64,000 bases of DNA from Pyruvatibacter sp. HU-CL02332 (GTDB lineage: Bacteria; Pseudomonadota; Alphaproteobacteria; CGMCC-115125), in the NCBI RefSeq assembly GCF_040362765.1, contig NZ_BAABWK010000001.1, positions 1,341,501 through 1,405,500 of the forward strand. Direction: 5' to 3'. Position numbers and translations under genes: made by a program. Of this stretch, positions 59,642 to 64,000 are shown piece after piece. Under the pieces are notes generated by a model that saw nothing but the letters and a program-made list of their open reading frames with translations, ran no database searches and was not told the origin of the DNA. The first letter of the stretch is position 1, and each line of letters begins with the position of its first letter.

Positions 59642-61006
59642 TTAGCGCACACCGAGCTGACGGATAGCCGAAGGCGTATACCGGTCAGGGTTGAGCTCAT
59701 CGGCGAAGTAGTTCACGCCGGGCTCTTCGTTCTGCATGGCGAGTGACAGGTAACGACCGTTACCAGTGTCGTACACCACTTCAGTACCTGAACCACAGGT
59801 CGGTACGTTGTAACGCTGGATCGTGTGCAGTTCCTGCACGCGCCACAGCTCACCGCGACCGTCATAGAGTTCAGCCTGTGCCAGCTGCCACGCATCTTCA
59901 TCCATGTGCTTCACACGACGGCTGTAGATGTGGCGGTTTTCAGCACGCAGGTTCGCTTCGATTGTCCACACACGGTGCAGTTCGTAACGAATGTTGTCCT
60001 GGTTCAGGTGACGAGCCTGGATGTACTGGTCGTATGGAGCTGTTTCAGCGTCATACGTGTTGTAGGCAATGATCTTTTCGCTCTTGCCCTTAACAGTCCA
60101 GTCAAACCGGTCTGGCGCGCCATTGTAGCCGTCAAACGAGTCTGAAGTAGACAGACCGTCTGAGTTCGTGCCCGGGTTGTCATACGCAATATTCGGAGCA
60201 CGACGCACGCGACGTGTACCTGGTGAATACTGCCATGCCTTACGAGCATCGAGTGCACGGTTGAGGGTCTCATGCACCAGGATCACGCTACCAGCCGCAC
60301 GCGCCGGAGCGGTCGTGTTGGCAATGTAGTAGATCGAGATGTTGTCGAGTTCCTCAGCTGCACCCTTGGAAGGGTCAGACCACTGAAGGATGGCTTCATC
60401 CTGAACCGTCTGCAGTGTGTAGTCGCCGGTTGCCGTAACAGGAGCAGCCGTAAACTGACGCGTCACCTTAAAGGCACGATAGCGCAGAGTGTGGTTCCAG
60501 ATTGCTTCCAGACCAGAATTGATGATCGGGAAAGGCGAACCCATGATGCCTTTGCCAACACCATTACCGCCACCAACAAGTTCTGAAACAACAGCGTTAT
60601 TCTTGTTTGCTTCATAAACGAATTCAGGGAACGCGCATGAGCGGCGTGTCTGATAGACGTTCATTTTGTAGGTGTCGTAGGTCGAAAGCAGTTTCTTGTA
60701 GCCTTCGGTCAGAACACCGTCGTACTGGCCCATGTTGCCAGAATTGATTGTGTACTGAACTGCGTCACCCGAGAACGGGTTCTGCAGACGGTCACCTGCA
60801 TTGTAGGTAACGCCCGGAGGGGGTGTCGGCAGACCACCGGTCCATGCCGGGATCGCCCCGCCATTGCCGGCCTTCTCGCCACCCATCGGGTTGAGATCAT
60901 TACCCAGGCGGTCTGCCTGAGCCTGCGGAACTGCTGCGAGAGCGGCTGACGCGCCGAGCGCTACACCACCTGCAATAGTAGCCGCAATAATGCCACTGGT
61001 TTTCAT
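59642..61006 (-). CDS. DUF1329 family exported protein
   Basis: Periplasmic protein of 454 residues. Signal peptide ends AALAAVPQ. Conserved DUF1329 features: LGNDLNPMGGEKAGNGGAIP near the start, PAWTGGLPTPPPGV, and repeated aromatic stretches (WNHTLRYRAFKV, LRAENRHIYSRRV). The family fold resembles lipoprotein carriers of LolB type, suggesting transport of a hydrophobic molecule. ATG 61006 follows AGGAAG. Encoded just downstream of the DUF1302 outer-membrane protein, its constant partner. Confidence 0.9.
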   Translation of the reverse strand: MKTSGIIAATIAGGVALGASAALAAVPQAQADRLGNDLNPMGGEKAGNGGAIPAWTGGLPTPPPGVTYNAGDRLQNPFSGDAVQYTINSGNMGQYDGVLTEGYKKLLSTYDTYKMNVYQTRRSCAFPEFVYEANKNNAVVSELVGGGNGVGKGIMGSPFPIINSGLEAIWNHTLRYRAFKVTRQFTAAPVTATGDYTLQTVQDEAILQWSDPSKGAAEELDNISIYYIANTTAPARAAGSVILVHETLNRALDARKAWQYSPGTRRVRRAPNIAYDNPGTNSDGLSTSDSFDGYNGAPDRFDWTVKGKSEKIIAYNTYDAETAPYDQYIQARHLNQDNIRYELHRVWTIEANLRAENRHIYSRRVKHMDEDAWQLAQAELYDGRGELWRVQELHTIQRYNVPTCGSGTEVVYDTGNGRYLSLAMQNEEPGVNYFADELNPDRYTPSAIRQLGVR

Positions 61007-61110
61007 TGAGAATCTTCCTCCACTGAAGAGTTCGTTTGCGGCCATCCGGTTCACAGCATCACCTGCGCCTTAGGACCAATCGTGTTCCCCACGAGTTTTT
61101 GGTGTGACGC

Positions 61111-61140
61111 CCGGACCGCCTCAGGATTGAGACGGTCCGG
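61111..61140 (-). other. Intercistronic hairpin between DUF1302 and DUF1329 genes
   Basis: CCGGACCG-C-CTCA stem with GGAT loop and TGAG-A-CGGTCCGG, the same two-part architecture as the terminator at 59574. No T-tract follows, so it may stabilise or divide the mRNA. Confidence 0.6.
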
Positions 61141-61165
61141 TGTCAAAGTCGTTTTCAGTCTAACC

Positions 61166-63778
61166 TTAGAACGAGTAGCTCGCTGTGAGCGACACAAAGT
61201 CGTCATCAAGGTTGTTCTGATAGGTCTCGGAACCCATGAAGTCCGTGTAGCTCAGGCCAACACGCCATGTGCTCTGCAGGTTTGCAGTGACGCTGATGCC
61301 GATTGAACGACGGTCTTCAACAAAGTTGCCGAGCGGAGCTGGTGTGAAGCCCTCCAGGTCGTGACGGTACACGAGCTGTGGTGAGAGCGTCCAAGCAGTG
61401 CCGAAGGCATTGTTGTAGTCGAGACGTGTCAGGAGGATACCACCGTAAGACGTTTCAGTCGGACGGCAACCCTGACGGGTGTCGAGGTTCAGGATCGCGC
61501 CGAGCGGCAGATCCGTACCAGAGCGGCAAACTGGAGCGAGGCGGTTGAATTCAACCACTGCACCGGCAGCCTGCGTACCAGGCGATTCATCGGGAACACC
61601 AGGAACGTGCACGACGCCAAATTCCGTCACCAGGATACCGATGTCGGCACCCAGGAATTCGATGAGCGGGTTGGAGTTTGTGTACGTAGCCGTCGTACCG
61701 ATCTGGAAGGTAAATACTTCCTCACGAACGAAGGCAGTTGGCGTACGACCAAAGTTCTCAGGCTTACAACCAGTAAGGTCGGTTGCGAGTGGCTGAGTAC
61801 CTGGCTCTGTGGAAAGCGGCGAAATCGCCGTCCGCAGAACGTCACCGAAGGTGATGGCACCGACACACTGTGCACCAGCGGCAGAAATAGTCTGCTGCGT
61901 GGTGTCAACCTGCAGCGGCTGGTTTGGACGGTAGGACACTTCGCCCTGCACGCCCCAGTCGCCGACTGTGGTGTTGAAGCTGATACCCCAAAGCTCAATG
62001 TCTTCTGGGTAGATCAGTGTGGTTGACAGGTTCTGTGTCACGCCGATGTTTTCAACGCCATCCGGAGCGATCGGGATGTTACCCAGACCCGGAATTGCGA
62101 TCGTCGTGGAGGTACCGATGAAGATACCGCACTTGATGAGCGCAACCTGACGCATGTTCACTGTGGACTGGCCAGCAGTGATACCCGCGAGATCAGCAAC
62201 AGCAGTTGCGTTACCCAGAGCACCGTAAACAGCAGCAGCAGTTGAAGCCATGGCTGCAGCGGACGCATTCGGGTCAGCAACATTCACGCCTTCGAGGAAG
62301 CCACCATTGGCAAGTGAGGTATCCGCAAAGTCACGGTTACCAGCGCCAAGAAGCGCGCCACAAGCCTGTGCACCAGAAGCAATGGCCGTACCGGTGGAAC
62401 CAGGAGCCTGAATGCTTGTTTCAACCTGAGCGATGCCGTCTGGCTTCACCTGGGCGATTGGCAGACGGGAGTGGTACTTCATGTAGTAGAAGCCAAACTC
62501 GGTTGAGTTCAGAGCTTCTGAGTACCAGCGAAGAGCAACACCGAACTGACCTTCGTCCTTGGCGTTGATGTCACGACCACGGGTCGTGCCTTCAAGAGCA
62601 TGAACGTTGGACACATCGTCAACGATGTTCGTGCCGGTGCTGGCGCTAGTGTAGCCGTTCAGGAGAATTGTCTGAGCGGAGCCATCTGTCGGCAGGTTTG
62701 TCAGGTAATGCTGCGATGAAGCAGTGGAGCAACCCGTACCAACCAACTGAGCATAACGTGCAGCCTGACCAAGTGCCGCCGCAAGGTTACGCGTGGCGTT
62801 GGTTGTGTTGTCACAGTTACGCAGGTTTGGACCGGAGCGCAGTGAGCCGGAATAGAAACCGACACCCTGGTTACCACCGATGCTGGAGTTGGCATTCGCC
62901 ACGTCTGAACCAGCGAACGGCGTACCGGCTGGATCAAGCTGGAATGGTTCCCAGTCAAGCTGGTAGAACGCTTCCAAAGACAGGTCGAATGGCAGACCCA
63001 CAGAACCGTACAAGGCCCAGACCGGAATCAGGCCTTCCTTGATTTCCACACCTGGACGACGGAATGCGCTGACGTCAACTGGGTTGACCGCGTTGATGCC
63101 GTTGAAGATGAAGGTACCTTCACCCCAGGAGATAACCTGCTTACCAGCGCGGAAGTTGACCGGCAGGCTGCCGAGATCAAAGTCAGCTGACAGGTAAAGG
63201 TCGAGCAGGCGAATGTCGCGGCCCACTTCTTCCTTGTTGTTGTCGTCAATACCGAACCGGTTGTACGAGCTGTCATTATCCAAAACAGCGTCATAGAACT
63301 CCGTGGCACGGGCGAACAACGTGAAGTTGCGCCATGTGGCCTGGAAGTCGTGGTTGGCTTTGATGTTGGCAGACGTCAGATCGCCGGCACCGAAGTTCAA
63401 GAAACGGTCGTCCGTGTTGGGCGAGTCGTCAAAGTTGAACGGCACGACAGTGCCGCCAAGGGCACCGTTGTTTGTTGACGTCACCGGCGCAACAGATGCC
63501 GGGAAACCAAACAGGTTGGCAGTACCCGTAGGCACCAGAGTCGTAACGCCAATTGTGCTGGCCTCACGTGGGTCGAAGTTACCGCCGTTGAATTCTGTCA
63601 GGAACGCAGAGCGCGCATCCTTGGTCTTCATCTGAACACCGACGGAAACCGTCGTGTCAAAGAAGATTTTCAGTTCGCCGAACTCAGTAGACAAAGCATG
63701 TGCTTGTCCCCCTGAGACCAGCAGACCCACACCCACGGCACTGCCTAGGAGTGCGGATCGCAAATTGCGAGTAGTCAT
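61166..63778 (-). CDS. DUF1302 family outer-membrane protein, very large
   Basis: Outer-membrane barrel-type protein of 870 residues; typical members are 500-650. Signal peptide MTTRNLRSALLGSAVGVGLL to QAHALS. Mature chain starts FGELKIFFDTTVSVGVQMK and ends SLTASYSF with the terminal aromatic typical of barrels. Inserted loops contain eight cysteines (e.g. GTGCST, QACGALL, LIKCGIF, TGCKPENFG), which could form four disulfides. ATG 63778 follows GGAGG. With DUF1329 and the Ycf48-like protein it forms an envelope system for an unknown hydrophobic substrate. Confidence 0.88.
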   Translation of the reverse strand: MTTRNLRSALLGSAVGVGLLVSGGQAHALSTEFGELKIFFDTTVSVGVQMKTKDARSAFLTEFNGGNFDPREASTIGVTTLVPTGTANLFGFPASVAPVTSTNNGALGGTVVPFNFDDSPNTDDRFLNFGAGDLTSANIKANHDFQATWRNFTLFARATEFYDAVLDNDSSYNRFGIDDNNKEEVGRDIRLLDLYLSADFDLGSLPVNFRAGKQVISWGEGTFIFNGINAVNPVDVSAFRRPGVEIKEGLIPVWALYGSVGLPFDLSLEAFYQLDWEPFQLDPAGTPFAGSDVANANSSIGGNQGVGFYSGSLRSGPNLRNCDNTTNATRNLAAALGQAARYAQLVGTGCSTASSQHYLTNLPTDGSAQTILLNGYTSASTGTNIVDDVSNVHALEGTTRGRDINAKDEGQFGVALRWYSEALNSTEFGFYYMKYHSRLPIAQVKPDGIAQVETSIQAPGSTGTAIASGAQACGALLGAGNRDFADTSLANGGFLEGVNVADPNASAAAMASTAAAVYGALGNATAVADLAGITAGQSTVNMRQVALIKCGIFIGTSTTIAIPGLGNIPIAPDGVENIGVTQNLSTTLIYPEDIELWGISFNTTVGDWGVQGEVSYRPNQPLQVDTTQQTISAAGAQCVGAITFGDVLRTAISPLSTEPGTQPLATDLTGCKPENFGRTPTAFVREEVFTFQIGTTATYTNSNPLIEFLGADIGILVTEFGVVHVPGVPDESPGTQAAGAVVEFNRLAPVCRSGTDLPLGAILNLDTRQGCRPTETSYGGILLTRLDYNNAFGTAWTLSPQLVYRHDLEGFTPAPLGNFVEDRRSIGISVTANLQSTWRVGLSYTDFMGSETYQNNLDDDFVSLTASYSF

Positions 63779-63839
63779 TTGAGCGATCCTCCTCGATCCT
63801 CGCTTATTAGACGTAATGACGAAGCTAGGAGGAGTAGGG

Positions 63840-63856
63840 GCTCTAAAATATAGAGC
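63840..63856. promoter_or_regulatory. Inverted repeat upstream of the DUF1302 gene
   Basis: GCTCTA-AAATA-TAGAGC (17 bases), 62 bases upstream of the DUF1302 start. Possible operator for an unseen regulator; the rest of 63779-64000 shows no gene. Confidence 0.5.
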
Positions 63857-64000
63857 ACGTTCCCTGTCCCCCCGGCCAGTCAGCATCCCTCGCGCCTAGA
63901 CCACTGGATGACCCCCTGTGAGTCAACCCGATTGTGATGGAATGTGACGCCGCGATAACATCATTGGGTACGGGTATGGCTTTTTGGTCACGTTTTGAGC

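Noticed and set aside
1-64000. CRISPR arrays, tRNA/rRNA genes, IS elements
   Set aside because: No regularly spaced direct repeats, cloverleaf-type segments, rRNA-like sequence or transposase genes were recognised by eye; a covariance search would be decisive.

Overview
The window is GC-rich and gene-dense, with about 71 protein-coding genes on both strands. I see no rRNA, tRNA, CRISPR array, insertion sequence or prophage. The gene set points to an alphaproteobacterium: DUF2794, an IalB-like secreted protein next to rlmN, a DUF3422 protein, an RpoE/ChrR-type sigma/anti-sigma pair, DUF1232/YkvA and a PhhB-like dehydratase. The many lipid and xenobiotic catabolism genes (acyl-CoA dehydrogenases, crotonases, SDRs, glutathione S-transferases, a Baeyer-Villiger monooxygenase, the DUF1302/DUF1329 pair) would suit a marine or hydrocarbon-associated lineage such as Parvibaculaceae. 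That placement is inference.

Layout. 0-14 kb: housekeeping and envelope genes (proton antiporter, Bax-inhibitor-1-like protein, thioesterase, YbbA/YbbP-type ABC transporter with a divergent SGNH esterase, Tas-type aldo-keto reductase, ThpR, PhhB, MarR regulator), then a tandem pair of VOC proteins and an SDR. 14-21 kb: DUF1232 protein, two coupled EamA exporters, an SGNH-fold protein that has lost its catalytic residues, a quinone oxidoreductase, an RNA methyltransferase and an ECF sigma/anti-sigma pair. 21.6-23.4 kb: IalB-like protein and rlmN. 23.4-25.3 kb: an AT-richer two-gene accessory module directly behind rlmN, made of an ImmA/IrrE-type zinc protease and an unannotated class III nucleotide-cyclase-like protein. 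25.4-33.3 kb: flavin-dependent halogenase, DUF3422, several regulators, argG and ppa. 33-46.6 kb: small regulator-plus-enzyme cassettes (VOC/HxlR-like, TetR/GNAT-reductase operon, GSTs, TetR/DUF1348) with a serine hydrolase, folD, YggT and SemiSWEET between them. 46.7-58 kb: a catabolic zone of reductases, acyl-CoA dehydrogenases, crotonases, a Baeyer-Villiger monooxygenase and several TetR regulators, each regulator beside a palindromic operator candidate. 58.2-63.8 kb: an envelope cluster of Ycf48-like beta-propeller, DUF1329 and a very large DUF1302 outer-membrane protein.

How it works together. The right half looks like a set of ligand-controlled catabolic cassettes feeding acyl-CoA oxidation, with an envelope cluster that may handle a hydrophobic substrate. 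The strongest candidate for something undescribed is the protease-cyclase pair at 23.4-25.3 kb. The cyclase keeps both metal aspartates, the Lys/Asp pair typical of ATP-using enzymes and the transition-state Arg at canonical spacing, but has Asp in place of the transition-state Asn and carries a strongly basic tail.
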